Of a stretch of DNA of 64,000 bases, positions 19,766 to 30,540 are shown in pieces. The first letter of the stretch is position 1. Every line of letters begins with the position of its first letter. The notes beneath the pieces were generated by a model. It saw only the letters and a program-made list of their open reading frames with translations, made no database searches and was not told where the DNA came from. The translations under genes and the position numbers were made by a program. This DNA comes from Cherax quadricarinatus. Its lineage: Eukaryota > Arthropoda > Malacostraca > Decapoda > Parastacidae. The stretch lies in the NCBI RefSeq assembly GCF_038502225.1, contig NC_091355.1, positions 14,248,541 to 14,312,540 on the forward strand, read 5' to 3'.

Positions 19766-21362
19766 TTAATGGTTTCGTCTTAGCAAAGTTAATGTCGGGG
19801 GAGGAGTTTGGATTAAAGCCCGTGATAGTGGTGCCATCAGTGGATGTGTGTTTGTAGGTGCTACGGACCCGTTTCCTGGAGGGGGAGGAAGAGATGGATC
19901 TGTTTTTATGTTCTTTGGTCTGTCCGTTAGAAGTTGGGGTAGGTTTAGGTTTGAGTGGATTTTGTCTGGAGGAGGTGGAGTTGGACCTGGATGAGGTTTT
20001 GGTTGTGGTGGAGTGGGCGAAGGTGGATGCAGAGGAAGTGGAAGTTTTGGTAAGCTGTGAGGAAGTGGAAGCTTTGGAAGGGGATGAAGTGGGTAAGGAA
20101 GTGGGGGGAGGGGTGGTCGTAGCAGTAGCAGTAGGGGTGTTGGTGGGAGGTGTAGAAGTAGTGAAGAGAGGTAGTGGAGGAGGAGAGCTGGTGGGAGTAG
20201 GAAGTGGGGGGGTGGGAGAGAGGAAGGAGGGAGAGGTTGTAGGAGGCTTGGAAGAGAAGCAGGAAGGAGGGATAATTAAAGAGGGAAGATTGTTAGCAGA
20301 CAAGATTAGGTTAAGGACATGTGAGTAGTCTGATTGGTAAGCTTGTGAGATTACCATCGCAGAGTGGGCAGCAGTGGCAAGTTGACAGTTAGTTTTGTAG
20401 TCTAGTGTGGGTGTAGAAGGAGAAGTGCTTGTAGTCTGTGTGTTGGTGTTTGATGTGTGTAGAGTAGAAGAGGTAGACCAAGTGCGTGGGGAGGCCCAGG
20501 CATTGGGGGTAGGGGAGGGAGGTGTGGAAGGGGAGGGAGGTAAGGAAGGGGAGGGAGGAGCAGGGAAGGGGTTGGGTAGGGAGGGAGGTTGGTTTGCTCT
20601 GAGGGAGGAGAGAATGTGCTTTCTAGAAGGGCAGGAATTTGCAACTGCAGTGTGTGACCCGCCGCAGTTAGAACATTTAAGGGGGAGGTTGCAAGTATTC
20701 CAGAAGTGGCCAGTTGCTGAACATCTGGAGCAGACTTGTGTAGATGTGCATGTGTTTTTGTCGTGGCCGAATTTGTAGCATTTAAGACATTGTGTGATTG
20801 GGTGGAAGTTCGGAGTGAAGAGAGCGTTTGGAGGAATGCGGATGGTCTTGGCAAAGATTCCTTGACTGAAGAGTGTAGAGGCGTCAGCAGGAGTAGAACA
20901 GCGTATTTTGAGAATGGTAGAGTTTTCTGGTCTGTAAATATCGTCAACAGAGACTTTGTTCTTAGTACTGATATCTTTTATTAAGTCTTCTTTGTCTGTG
21001 TCATAGGCTGTCAGGAGAGAGTAGTCTACGTGTTTAGCAATGACTGTGCTTTTGGCACGGTGCTCAGGAGTCCAAATAATGGTGAAGCCTGCGTTGAGAA
21101 GTTTTTGTCTGGTATCGCTTGAGGTGTACGCTTCGTAGGAATGTTTGTCAAGAAGGAGTTTGAAGCCTGAGTTGGTTTTGAAGACTTTAAGTTGAGGTGC
21201 ACCAGTGATCTGATATAATAAATTTTCCGGACAGATAGTGGCATCAGGATTAGAAAATTTGAGGTTTAGCGAGAAGGAATTGGATTTAGTAGAAGCAGAG
21301 GCAGGTGTGGGAGGTTGGGGGAGAGTGGAAGGGGGGTGGGAGGTGGAAGGCAACGAAGGCAT
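19755..21362 (-). CDS. LINE ORF1: Gag-like nucleic-acid-binding protein
   Basis: A 535-residue protein starting at a true ATG. Residues 1-40 are Pro/Ser-rich. 45-185 form a folded region of the kind that precedes the knuckles in Jockey-type ORF1 proteins (probable RRM-like fold, inferred). Three zinc knuckles follow: C192-C195-H200-C205, C211-C214-H219-C224 and C230-C233-H237-C244. The rest is low-complexity Ser/Thr/Pro with a basic patch RKRVRSTYKH near the C-terminus. The family role is to bind the element RNA and form a ribonucleoprotein with ORF2. It lies directly upstream of ORF2 with an 11-nt frame overlap. Strong G-rich purine bias appears on the plus strand over the proline/serine region. 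No stops interrupt it. Confidence 0.85.
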   Translation of the reverse strand: MPSLPSTSHPPSTLPQPPTPASASTKSNSFSLNLKFSNPDATICPENLLYQITGAPQLKVFKTNSGFKLLLDKHSYEAYTSSDTRQKLLNAGFTIIWTPEHRAKSTVIAKHVDYSLLTAYDTDKEDLIKDISTKNKVSVDDIYRPENSTILKIRCSTPADASTLFSQGIFAKTIRIPPNALFTPNFHPITQCLKCYKFGHDKNTCTSTQVCSRCSATGHFWNTCNLPLKCSNCGGSHTAVANSCPSRKHILSSLRANQPPSLPNPFPAPPSPSLPPSPSTPPSPTPNAWASPRTWSTSSTLHTSNTNTQTTSTSPSTPTLDYKTNCQLATAAHSAMVISQAYQSDYSHVLNLILSANNLPSLIIPPSCFSSKPPTTSPSFLSPTPPLPTPTSSPPPLPLFTTSTPPTNTPTATATTTPPPTSLPTSSPSKASTSSQLTKTSTSSASTFAHSTTTKTSSRSNSTSSRQNPLKPKPTPTSNGQTKEHKNRSISSSPSRKRVRSTYKHTSTDGTTITGFNPNSSPDINFAKTKPLNHV

Positions 21363-21756
21363 CGTCTAATTACGAAAAGATGTAATTGGAGGTGACAATC
21401 GGCCAAAAAGTGAGAGTACTCAGCTAGGCAAGTACGTGTAAGTAGACACACGTACTTGCCTGGCGCAGGACACTGAGGAGGTGAACTGTAGCTTGATGGA
21501 GCACTGTATATCCTGAGTGGTGGCGAGACTGGCTGTATGGCGTGCAGTCAACAGGCGAAGAGAATTCAGGCAGCAAGAGGCTTCCTGCCCTTCGGTCGGC
21601 AACCACCGACGCACCAATCCTGATGGTGGAGAGGAAGACGAAGGTCCAGCAAGCACTACTCAAAGCACTACTCAACACGGGGTAATTTCGAGAGAGGCGA
21701 GATCGTCGATGTGTTAGGTAAGCACACGTCACCACTCGAGCTAAGTCGCTTGATCG

Positions 21757-21887
21757 GTAGAGGTGTAGTTTGGTGCGTTGAGAGGCATGTTTCAGCTTGT
21801 AGAGGCCCGCAAGGGCCTTACTAGCTATTGCATGCCTTGAGTGAATGTGTCCGTGTAAACGAAGAAGGTAGTCAAGATTAACGCCAA
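21757..21887 (-). mobile_element. Extra ORF2 fragment joined to the LINE 5' end
   Basis: Exact 131-bp copy of 17354-17484, same strand, placed just beyond the 5' UTR and followed by CR1 sequence. Confidence 0.9.
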
Positions 21888-21949
21888 AATATGAGAGTAT
21901 TTATAGGATGGCGTCAGGTGAACAATACTGCATATGACAGTCTTCAAAG

Positions 21950-22048
21950 AAGGGTGGTAGAGTCTAGAACTTTGGGCAGCTTTAAAAAGAGATTGGATAA
22001 GTATATGAGAAGACCTTCTGCAGTGTTCCTCCATTCCTATGTTCTTAT
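21950..22048 (+). mobile_element. CR1 LINE 3' end fragment
   Basis: Encodes VVESRTLGSFKKRLDKYM, then jumps to the tail CTTCTGCAGTGTTCCTCC and TTCCTATGTTCTTA. It has an internal deletion of the UTR and is joined head to tail with the next CR1 fragment. Confidence 0.75.
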
Positions 22049-22486
22049 TTAGATTATGCTGCTCAGTTTTGGTCTCCTTACTACAGGATGGACATAGACT
22101 CATTAGAGAACATAGAGAGAAGAATGACTAAAATGATTTACTGTGTAAGGAACCTCCCGTATGAAGATAGACTTAAAGCCTTAAATCTCTACTCTCTGGA
22201 GAGGCGTAGAATGAGGGGAGATATCATTGAAGTGTATAAATGGATGACAGGCATATACAAGGGAGATATTAATAAAGTACTGAGGGTGTCGAACCAGGTA
22301 AGAACCAGAAATAATGGATATAAGTTGGATAAATTTAGATTTAGAAAGGACATAGGTAAGTACTGGTTTTCTAACAGAGTTGTAGATGCGTGGAACAGTC
22401 TTCCCAGTGGGGTGATAGAGGCTAGGACCTTGGGTAGCTTTAAGAAGAGACTGGACAATTATATGAGTGAGAGGGGCTGGGTTTGA
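22049..22486 (+). pseudogene. CR1 LINE ORF2, C-terminal fragment
   Basis: Starts mid-protein at LDYAAQFWSPYYRMDIDSLE and continues uninterrupted to RLDNYMSERGWV and the stop at 22484-22486. It is the post-RT (thumb and C-terminal) region of a CR1-type LINE. About 145 codons align with 37107-37550 (for example YEDRLKALNLYSLERRR against YEDRLRALNLHSLERRR). RT core, endonuclease and ORF1 are missing, as usual for 5'-truncated CR1 copies. The retained part has no stop, so the insertion is comparatively young or little decayed. Confidence 0.85.
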
Positions 22487-22617
22487 TTGGTGTCATGGGG
22501 TACGGGAGTTATTTCTTGGGTAGCTTTAGGTAGTGGTCGTTTTGATAAGGACCTGCCTCGAATGGGCCAGTAGGCCTTCTGCAGTGTTCCTACATTCTTA
22601 TGTTCTTATGTTCTTAG
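22049..22617 (+). mobile_element. CR1 LINE copy, 5'-truncated, with octamer tail
   Basis: The UTR ends in ATTCTTATGTTCTTATG then TTCTTAG, i.e. nearly perfect 8-bp repeats, the hallmark of CR1-clade 3' tails. Confidence 0.85.
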
Positions 22618-23989
22618 TAAACAATAATAGAAAGATACGGACACTGATACAGAAGAAAGAAGAGACCGGAGGCTTCGGTGATTGTTACTGGTATAGCTGA
22701 AAAGAATGGAAAAGAAATGAGGAAGGTCGAGATTTCAAAGTTAATTAGGTGCTGCCAAAAGTAAGAATGATACAGGAGATAAATTCAGTCTATTGTTTTT
22801 TTTTTTTGGAATAGAGAAGTTAGTAGCAAAGTGAGACCACTGAAAATAGTATTCCGAGATGTATAATGAGAGACCGAGTGCTGCAGAGGAAGTCTAAATG
22901 ATTCAGAACAGTTCAAGAGGGTGACTCTGGAGAATCAAAGGAGGAATCACAGGCAGCCAAAGAAAGAATACTAAACCAACCACACTACCCCAGTCCTCGT
23001 ACTACCAAATAATTTCTCGACACAAGATTCAGCAGCATCCCTCAAATCTTCCATTAACAGTCATATCCACAACCTTAACCATTAGACCTCCAGCACCTAC
23101 ATAGACCTTCCGTACCGCTCTTGGTCCTCTTGAGGGTGTTGCACAAGAGCTCAGACTCAGGACACGGGGTTTTCAGAGACAGAGTACCACTCTTTATCCC
23201 TAAAAATTGAAATACGTCTAGTTTATTTTAGCTTAGAAAACGAAATCTCAGTCTTGAAGAACGTACACTTCACCTTCTTACCATCTGAAAAGGACTAGGC
23301 CATCTTTTTCCTGGAATCCATTTGTGATGGCCTGAGCAAATAACATAATTGCATATTTTAAAAGTTTTTCATTGTAAGAGAGAGAGAAAAGCATTTAAAT
23401 GAAGACTAATTGTCTTTGACGGGGGGAAAAGTTTAAAAGAAAAGGCGCAGGGCTTTTTGAGGTGTGGAGGACATTGGAAGGAAGATGGGACCTGGAAGAA
23501 GTGATAGAATGGTGGTGACTGAAGGAATGTGGGGAAGGGGGGGATAGAGCAGCTATGGAGGGTGGGAGAAGCGGGTGGCGAAGCTTTGGAAAGGGTTGGA
23601 CAGGTAATCGAAGTGGAGCGGTTGAAGGGAGATGAAAAGGTAGTGGGGATTTAAAGGGGTATACGAGAGAGGAAGGATGGAGGTGCAGTAGCTATAAGGT
23701 GTTGGCGGAGGGGGGAGGGGTTTATGGAAGGGTCCTGAAGGGAGGGGATTTAGAATGAAGTTTATAAGAGAGGAAACTAGAAGTTGGGTTGACGTCCTGC
23801 TCACTGCACCACTTTCTGGCTAATTAAGATTTTTTAAGAATCTAGCAAGTTCCACCTGGAAGACAGTCAGGCGTCTGTTGATAATCTTCCTTATAGATAA
23901 AGGGAAGGTGTTAAAAAAACCGTAGAAATATAGAAATGAATTTTGCATAAAGAACCAGAAAAATGGAGTACCAACAGGATCGAAGTGAT
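22618..23989. other. Unassigned DNA
   Basis: No gene recognised. 23450-23780 is purine-rich on the plus strand; its reverse frames are low-complexity. Confidence 0.5.
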
Positions 23990-24395
23990 GGAAAACTGGA
24001 GAGGGTTCAGAAGTATGCAACGAGACTACTCTAGGAGCTAAGTGAAATGAGCTACGAAGAGACTAAAGGAGCTGCATCTGAAAATATTAGAGGATACAGG
24101 AACCAGGGGGATTTAACGACATACAAAATACTAAAGACGATTTAATAGAGTGGATGGGAATAGACTGTTAGAGAGGAGAGAAACACGTACTCGAGGGCAC
24201 AGTTGGAAACTGAAGACAAAGATGAGAGATAGGGATGTCAAGAAGTATTTCTTCACCATCAGGCTGGTCAGAAAGCGGATTAAAATTGACGATGCAGAGC
24301 TATGACAGAGGCAAAGAAACTGGGAATAAATCCTTCAAGCGGCAGGAGGCAAAGCCAAGAACCGAGACTCAACCCATGGAACCACAAATAGGTGA

Positions 24396-24402
<7 letters not shown>
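23990..24402 (+). pseudogene. AC-tailed CR1-group LINE, degenerate C-terminal fragment
   Basis: Broken by several frameshifts and stops, but collinear with 25896-26344: LENWRGFRSMQRDY, then EMSYEETK, RGHSWKLKTKMRDRDVKKYFF and the tail ACTCAACCCATGGAACCAC leading into (AC)n. It covers the region after the RT core only. Much older than the copy 1.5 kb downstream. Confidence 0.7.

Positions 24403-24426
<24 letters not shown>
24402..24426. repeat. AC microsatellite
   Basis: About 12 AC units at the LINE 3' end. Confidence 0.9.
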
Positions 24427-24428
<2 letters not shown>

Positions 24429-24530
24429 GTCAAAGTCAAGTGCCTATAGCCATTTAAATTTTGTCTTAGTTGACGGGACTTTTTCCCGAAGCTATCTCGC
24501 CCACGAGTTGTAAAATATAATTCCGTTGGT

Positions 24531-24600
24531 GGGTTCATGAAAGCCTTTGACAAAGTTGAACACTCCAAACTTTTAGAGAAACTACTAAAACGGTGGGTTG
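24531..24600 (+). pseudogene. Reverse-transcriptase motif A scrap
   Basis: Plus frame reads FMKAFDKVEHSKLLEKLLKR. KAFDKV.H..LL.KL is the RT motif A block of CR1-type LINEs. Only about 23 codons are preserved and no neighbouring motif is found. Confidence 0.45.
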
Positions 24601-24669
24601 GTGCCTTCTCGAACCCTGAGACGTGTGCCGGTGGAGCCCTTGTGATACCCAACATTTTATGATAATATT

Positions 24670-25195
<526 letters not shown>

Positions 25196-25207
25196 AGTTG
25201 ATTGTTA

Positions 25208-25367
25208 TTTTTTTTTTTATTTTTTTTATTATCACACCGGCCGATTCCCACCAAGGCAGGGTGGCCCGAAAAAGAAAAACTTTCACCATCATTCACTCCA
25301 TCACTGTCTTGCCAGAAGGGTGCTTTACACTACAGTTTTTAAACTGCAACATTAACACCCCTCCTTC
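25208..25367 (-). mobile_element. 160-bp RTE 3'-end retroinsertion with target duplication
   Basis: Minus strand: GAAGGAGGGGTGTTAATG through GGTGGGAATCGGCCGG and an A-rich tail (25208-25240 as T-rich). Flanked by AGTTGATTGTTA at 25196-25207 and 25368-25379, an exact 12-bp target-site duplication. Either an extreme 5' truncation or an independent SINE using the RTE 3' end. Confidence 0.9.
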
Positions 25368-25477
25368 AGTTGATTGTTAAAGGACCGAATTGTTTCGGCG
25401 CTACAACTTCCGGAGGGGGACAGGATAGGCGAAAACTATTCCTGTACTGATTAACATCGTGAGGATGTCCTTAGCCA

Positions 25478-25480
<3 letters not shown>

Positions 25481-25520
<40 letters not shown>
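25481..25520. repeat. AC microsatellite
   Basis: About 20 AC units immediately before LINE sequence. Confidence 0.95.
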
Positions 25521-25521
<1 letters not shown>

Positions 25522-26278
25522 ACTACAAAGGGATCTGGACAGGCTGCAGACCTGGTCCAGCAATTGGCTCCTGGAGTTCAATCCCACCAAGTGCAAAGTC
25601 TTGAAGATTGGGGAAGGGCAAAGAAGACCGCAGACGGAGTACAGTCTAGGGGACCAGAGACCACAAACCTCACTCAAGGAAAAAGATCTTGGGGTGAGTA
25701 TAACACCAGGCACATCTCCTGAAGCGCACATCAACCAAATAACTTCTGCATCATATGGGCGCCTGGCAAACCTCAGAACAGCATTCCGACATCTTAATAA
25801 GGAGTCGTTCAGGACCCTGTACACCGTGTACGTTAGGCCCATGTTGGAGTATGCGGCACCAGTTTGGAACCCACACCTAGCCAAGCATGTAAAGAAACTA
25901 GAGAAAGTGCAAAGGTTTGCCACAAGACTAGTCCCAGAGCTAAGAGGTATGTCCTACGAGGAGAGGTTAAGGGAAATCAACCTGACGACACTGGAGGACA
26001 GGAGAGATAGGGGGGACATGATAACGACTAACAAAATACTGAGAGGAATTGACAAGGTGGACAAAGACAGAATGTTCCAGAGACTGGACACAGCAACAAG
26101 GGGACACAATTGGAAGCTGAAGACACAGATGAATCACAGGGATGTTAGGAAGTATTTCTTCAGCCACAGAGTAGTCAGGAAGTGGAATAGTTTGGGAAGA
26201 GATGTAGTGGAGGCAGGATCCATACATAGCTTTAAGCAGAGGTACGATAAAGCTCATGGTTCAGGGAGAGTGACCTAG
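25521..26278 (+). pseudogene. AC-tailed CR1-group LINE, C-terminal part of ORF2
   Basis: From SNWLLEFNPTKCKVLKIGEG the frame runs uninterrupted to HGSGRVT and a stop at 26276-26278. It starts just after the RT YADD box (NPTKCKVLKIG is the connection after motif D) and includes KDLGVSITPGTSPEAHINQI, YVRPMLEYAAPVWNP and the C-terminal VRKYFFSHRVVRKWNSL block. RT catalytic residues and endonuclease are absent. The 5' truncation point lies in an AC repeat. The clade call (CR1/L2 group) follows from the RPMLEYAAPVW and RKYFF..RVV.WN motifs. Not functional alone, although the retained 245 codons have no stop. Confidence 0.85.
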
Positions 26279-26359
26279 TGGCGACCAGTGAAGAGGCGGG
26301 GCCAGGAGCTTGGACTCGACCCCTGCAACCTCAACTTGGTGAGTACAACTAGGCGAGTA

Positions 26360-26364
<5 letters not shown>
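25521..26364 (+). mobile_element. AC-tailed LINE copy
   Basis: The UTR reads GAAGAGGCGGGGCCAGGAGC, then CTCGACCCCTGCAACC, ACTAGGCGAGTACGT and merges into (AC)n. Fragments of the same element lie at 3769, 15793 and 23990. Confidence 0.85.

Positions 26365-26444
<80 letters not shown>
26365..26444. repeat. AC microsatellite
   Basis: About 40 AC units forming the LINE tail. Confidence 0.95.
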
Positions 26445-26448
<4 letters not shown>

Positions 26449-26585
26449 CCGTGGTGTGTCTCAGATATGTTTTGCATCATTCCTTATCTTCCATTAGCTG
26501 AGAGAGAACATGTAGATTGAAGTCTTCCTTCTTACGGTTTATTTCTCAAAGATTATACTACTTTTATGCTTCTCTGCATCTTTTT

Positions 26586-26747
26586 CCCCTCAAGGGAAGT
26601 TCCTTGACGCTGGTGAGGGGCTCTTGATCTTGGGAATTGGATCTGTTCTCCAGTTCCTTGAATTGAGCCTGAATGCCTCCCATCCCCCATACATGCGCTG
26701 TATAATCCTACGGGTTTAGCGCTCCCCATGATTATAATATTAATAAT
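26586..26747 (+). mobile_element. SINE with (AAT)n tail, full copy
   Basis: Plus orientation: CCCCTCAAGGGAAG ... GAGGGGCTCTTGATCTTGG ... GCGCTGTATAATCC ... GGGTTTAGCGC, then ATTATAATATTAATAAT. Confidence 0.85.
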
Positions 26748-27052
26748 CTGCATCTTTTCAAATTTATCGATCTTTTTTTAACACTATTCGGGGTCCAGAA
26801 GCCTATTAAAGACGAGGTCTGACCAAAGTATTGTACGGGGTGATATAGTTTCAGGAATTTTGTCTTTTTTTCTTTCAGTGGCTTTGCTGCTCTCAGCAAC
26901 ACATTGCTAATGTTAATTCCATGATCTCTCTCTTCATCTCTGTCTTTAAGTAGGTTACTACATTATTCTGGCTCATAATTTATTATATATATCTTTTATA
27001 TCTTATATATTATAATTTATATATATCTTGCACTTAATAACCTAAAAATCGT

Positions 27053-27207
27053 CAGGGGAGTACTCTGATGCAGGTAAAGGAGTCTTGATCCAGGGGATTA
27101 GAGCTGCCGATCCTCTTCATGTAGCAACACTGATTACCTTCCACACCCTTCCATTACCCAGACGCTGTATGACCGTTTTGGGTTCAACGCTGCCCCATTA
27201 ATATATA
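27053..27207 (+). mobile_element. SINE with (AAT)n tail, diverged copy
   Basis: Collinear with the family: AGGAGTCTTGATCCAGGGG, CCTTCCATTACCCAGACGC, TTTTGGGTTCAACGC. More decayed than the copy 300 bp upstream. Confidence 0.7.
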
Positions 27208-27344
27208 GAAAATAATTCACAGCATCACTAGTGTCGATAATCTGTGTTTTTTAATGAAGAGTTTCGACCAGTTCATCGTGGGACAAATTGAACTAACGAA
27301 TATGCATTCCCTAAAACATGTTCAAAAAACAGTTTAGGCATATG

Positions 27345-27470
27345 TTAGATACGTAAAGGCTTGACAAAGTTCCAGGAGAGCGAAACGTTGCCACAATAAA
27401 ATGTCACATTAGTTGCACACGTGTTCTTTTAACTAACAGACTGTCGGTAATTCTACCAACATTAATACAG
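27345..27470 (+). mobile_element. Solo PLE terminal arm with tail
   Basis: Same subfamily as the 50.6-54.5 kb PLE: hammerhead-like core, CCACAATAAAATGTCAC, TTAGTTGCACACGTG, then the tail CTGTCGGTAATTCTACCAAC, which is inverted at 50581-50600. Confidence 0.75.
27361..27389 (+). ncRNA. Hammerhead-like core
   Basis: TTGACAA box (positions 3 and 8 are U and A), imperfect stem II, GAAACGTT, then stem I strand GCC pairing with GGC upstream. Confidence 0.5.
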
Positions 27471-27794
27471 AAGAATAACCTAGTCACCAATATGCTTAAC
27501 ATGCAGATGATAAATTACTCTTTTGTGTGCTAAGTAATAGGTTGCGGTCCACCCTAAAGCAGCCTGAGCTGGAGTGAGTTCCTTGGACCTGACAAGAAAT
27601 ATTTTTCCTTAACCAAGCAAACAATGGAGTATAATCACATGTCAACACACAGGCTTAGAATTCATTTAGCGTAGGATTTGATTTCCGTCCAGTTTTAATG
27701 ATTAAAAAATAAAATATTTTAAAGATACGTCTGTAATCACTTGAAAGCGATCATGTTTTCCGTTTTTTTTTTCACGGTGGTGCATATGTATATA

Positions 27795-28178
27795 TGTCGT
27801 GCCGAGCAGGTAAAACTTGCGATTTTGGCTTAAATAGCAACGCTCTTCTTGCCGAATAAGTCAAGAGAAAATTTGTATATGCAATAATTTCGTAAAAATC
27901 ATTCTGAACCTAACGAAAATATATTTCATTGTGTTTGTTTATTAAATTATTGTAAACTTATCTAAAATATATTTAGAAGGATTAGGCTAAATTAAACTGG
28001 GCTTGTTATAATAAGGTTAGGCAAGTTTTCTAAGGTTCTTTTTGGTACAAAATTATTAATTTTTAAATTAACATAAATAAAAATATATATCTTTAAAGTA
28101 TAAGAGAAAATTTTAGAAAGAACTTGATTATAAATGAGTTGTTGCTAATTGACCAGTTTTTACCTATTCAGCACAACA
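27795..28178 (+). mobile_element. MITE, full copy (384 bp)
   Basis: Ends TGTCGTGCCGAGCAGGTAAA and TTTACCTATTCAGCACAACA; interior collinear with 14182-14567. Confidence 0.9.
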
Positions 28179-28370
28179 TTTTATAATTCACACAGTGTGT
28201 ATATGTACGTGTGTGGGTGTGTAGTGGTGTGCTTCTATGTATGAACATTGAACATTATGTATATATGCATGTATATAAATATGTATGTGTACATGTGTAT
28301 ACCAAGTTATACATTATGATATACAGTATGTGGTTTCAGGAGTCAAGTTTCAGCTTCTGACCCCCCCCCT

Positions 28371-28374
<4 letters not shown>

Positions 28375-28449
<75 letters not shown>
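28375..28449. repeat. GT microsatellite
   Basis: About 37 GT units preceded by a run of nine C. Confidence 0.95.
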
Positions 28450-28451
<2 letters not shown>

Positions 28452-28976
28452 CTAATAGTTGTTGGCAAATGTATATTTTATTAATTTTACACTAAGCTAA
28501 AATGCGTCGTCGTAGCTCAAGCAGTTGTGACGTATTCTCAAGGCTCAGTAACAACCTAACATTCGGCCAACACATCTACATATTGCTCAGTACTCCTGTG
28601 TCGTCAGGATTTGATTGAATAACCTTGTACAAATATATTAATGAGTTCCTAACAAATATTTGCTTTCATTAAAATACGTCATAAATATGAACTGGATTTA
28701 AATGCTCCCGGTCCATTGTATCTCTGTGTAAACAAAGGTCTATTGTTGTGTGTAAATATACCTTATTTGTATATGTAACTATGATTTTAATACTTTTGTC
28801 AGCATGTATTCTGCAGAGGTGTACCTCTTAGTATAGACCGAGTTTACTTTCTGTTTTTGGGATTACAATAATCTTGACTGGTGTCAAAAAGGTTATATGC
28901 AGATTTAATGACTAGTCATTTAGTGAAACGAACAACCATTCCATATAATTAATGACCACTAATACGAAGCCTAACT
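28450..28976. other. Unassigned AT-rich DNA
   Basis: No gene recognised. Confidence 0.5.
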
Positions 28977-29016
28977 TTTCCAGATGTGGACCCCATTAGG
29001 GGTCCATATCTGGAAA
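28977..29016. repeat. 18-bp hairpin
   Basis: TTTCCAGATGTGGACCCC, a 4-nt ATTA loop, then the complement with one mismatch. Confidence 0.85.
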
Positions 29017-29225
29017 GGCTCCAGAACGCAATCTATACACACAAAAAATTGTCGAAAATTGCCTAACGGATAGGGGAAACCCTATCATTCTCGCCTAACA
29101 AATCAATTCTAACTCTTTCCCAAGATGAGTTAGGTGACGAGATGTGAAGCTGTTTAGTTCCAGTCTTGGGAGCAGACGATTCCCAATAGATCCTAAGTTA
29201 GAATAAAGACTGTTTGGACCTTCAG

Positions 29226-29256
<31 letters not shown>

Positions 29257-29544
29257 CAGAGATATGGCATGAATTACAGGACTAAAAAAAAAGTGTTGGA
29301 ATGAGACAATCTTTATCGTACTGAAGCACGTCGAAGATCCTGCAATATTTTTTGTGCTCGAACGTTAAATGATTTAGATTTCTATTGTACTCATGTATAT
29401 TTTAAAACCTTCATTCACACTGCCACTCAAAATGATGAAATAACATTAAAGTGATGGATAAATCTAATATTTAATTCATTAACCTGTATTATTAACATAG
29501 TAATTTGTGATTACTTTCATCACGCTTTTTATTAACTTCAGAAA
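29017..29544. other. Unassigned AT-rich DNA with A tract
   Basis: A homopolymer A run lies at about 29234-29257; nothing else recognised. Confidence 0.5.
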
Positions 29545-29547
29545 TTG

Positions 29548-29657
29548 TTAGGTAAAATGTGACATTTTATTGTGGCAACGTTTTGCTTGACAAAGCTTCT
29601 GGAGAGCGAAACGTTGCCACAATAAAATGTCACACTAGTTGCATGTGTCCTACCTAA
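29548..29657 (+). mobile_element. Short PLE foldback
   Basis: Left arm GTTAGGTAAAATGTGACATT to about 29580 is inverted relative to 29609-29657 (ending CTACCTAAC). It has one hammerhead-like core on the plus strand; the left core is truncated. Confidence 0.7.
29587..29615 (+). ncRNA. Hammerhead-like core
   Basis: TTGACAA box, GCTTCTGGAGAGC hairpin, GAAACGTT, CACAATAAAATG after it. Core positions 3 and 8 are U and A. Confidence 0.5.
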
Positions 29658-29865
29658 CATTTTAAAAACTTCAAGATTATCTATAAAAGAACTCTTGTTT
29701 GCCAGAACCAAGTCCTGTAGATTATTTCCTCTAGTTGGTTCTGACACAAACTGTTTTAAAAAGCAGACCTGCACAATTCCACGAGAGTCGCTAGACTCCA
29801 GATTACTTGTCAAATTGTTCCAGTCTATTTCCCTAAAGTTAAAGTCTCCCAGATGCCTGAGCAAT
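29658..29865 (-). pseudogene. CR1 LINE endonuclease fragment
   Basis: The minus frame reads LGDFNFREIDWNNL, then FLKQFVSEPTRGNNLQDLVLA and SSFIDNLEV. This is the centre of the APE-type endonuclease of CR1 ORF2 and aligns with GDFNCRQIDWSNL ... FLKQFVTEPTRGNNLLDLVLA at 35157-35305. About 65 codons survive. The fragment ends where the PLE foldback begins, so the foldback (or a deletion at it) cut the LINE. No RT is present. Confidence 0.8.
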
Positions 29866-30540
29866 TTCATTCTTAAGAAGTTTTCCGTATATATTGTCTA
29901 CGTTTGGTGGGTCTATAGCTCACACCTGCGATTAGCTTTCAGTGCCTTTCAAGAATCGGCAGTCAAATTCGGTGTCCGTTCCTTCCATCTTTATATCGTG
30001 TCTGATACAATTCCGCCCGCTTTCTTGTGGACTATCAGTATTCAATAATTTATACCCTTATACTTGGAATTTAGAAAGCTCTCCCTTGTTTTGAAAATGA
30101 ACCAGGTTTCACTTATTGCAATAATTTCGATGTTTCTTGCACAGGTCTTACTTCATCTATCTTATTTCTTGCACTCTGGCTACTTATATAATAGATACAA
30201 AGGAAATTTTTGCCTAGCTTATTTTTCTTTGTCTCTTTCCCATTGTGGGCCAGTTTTTCTGTTTTTATCAGGAACTATTTTATGATATGGTTTGTTTTTT
30301 GAATGTTCGCCTAACATATCTTACAATTTTTTTCTCTCTCGCCTCAAATACCACAACCCTTTTTGTTTCGCTCACACTTGCCCTTATCTTCCATCAATTT
30401 AAAGTTTTTAGACAATTTAGGAATAACTTCAACAGAAGTTACCAGTGCTGTCACCCTACACCAGAGAGCTGTAACCCATCTATGGGGTGTCACATGGTGT
30501 TGAGAAACCAAGCGGTCGCAAATATGACGTACACTGCGTT
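29866..30540. other. Unassigned AT-rich DNA
   Basis: No gene recognised; may include decayed LINE sequence upstream of the endonuclease fragment. Confidence 0.45.

Larger units (their letters stand above)
16750..21756 (-). mobile_element. Jockey-group LINE with two open ORFs
   Basis: Order on the minus strand: 5' UTR (about 21756-21363), ORF1 with three CCHC knuckles, ORF2 with endonuclease and RT, and a 3' UTR to roughly 16750. No stop or frameshift interrupts either ORF, unlike every other LINE here. The ends are approximate: no poly(A) tail or target duplication was identified. The 5' end coincides with a 131-bp duplicated piece of its own ORF2. Confidence 0.8.

Noticed and set aside
19858..20778. 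Plus-strand Glu/Val/Gly-rich frames opposite the LINE ORF1
   Set aside because: Antisense shadows of the Ser/Pro-rich part of ORF1.
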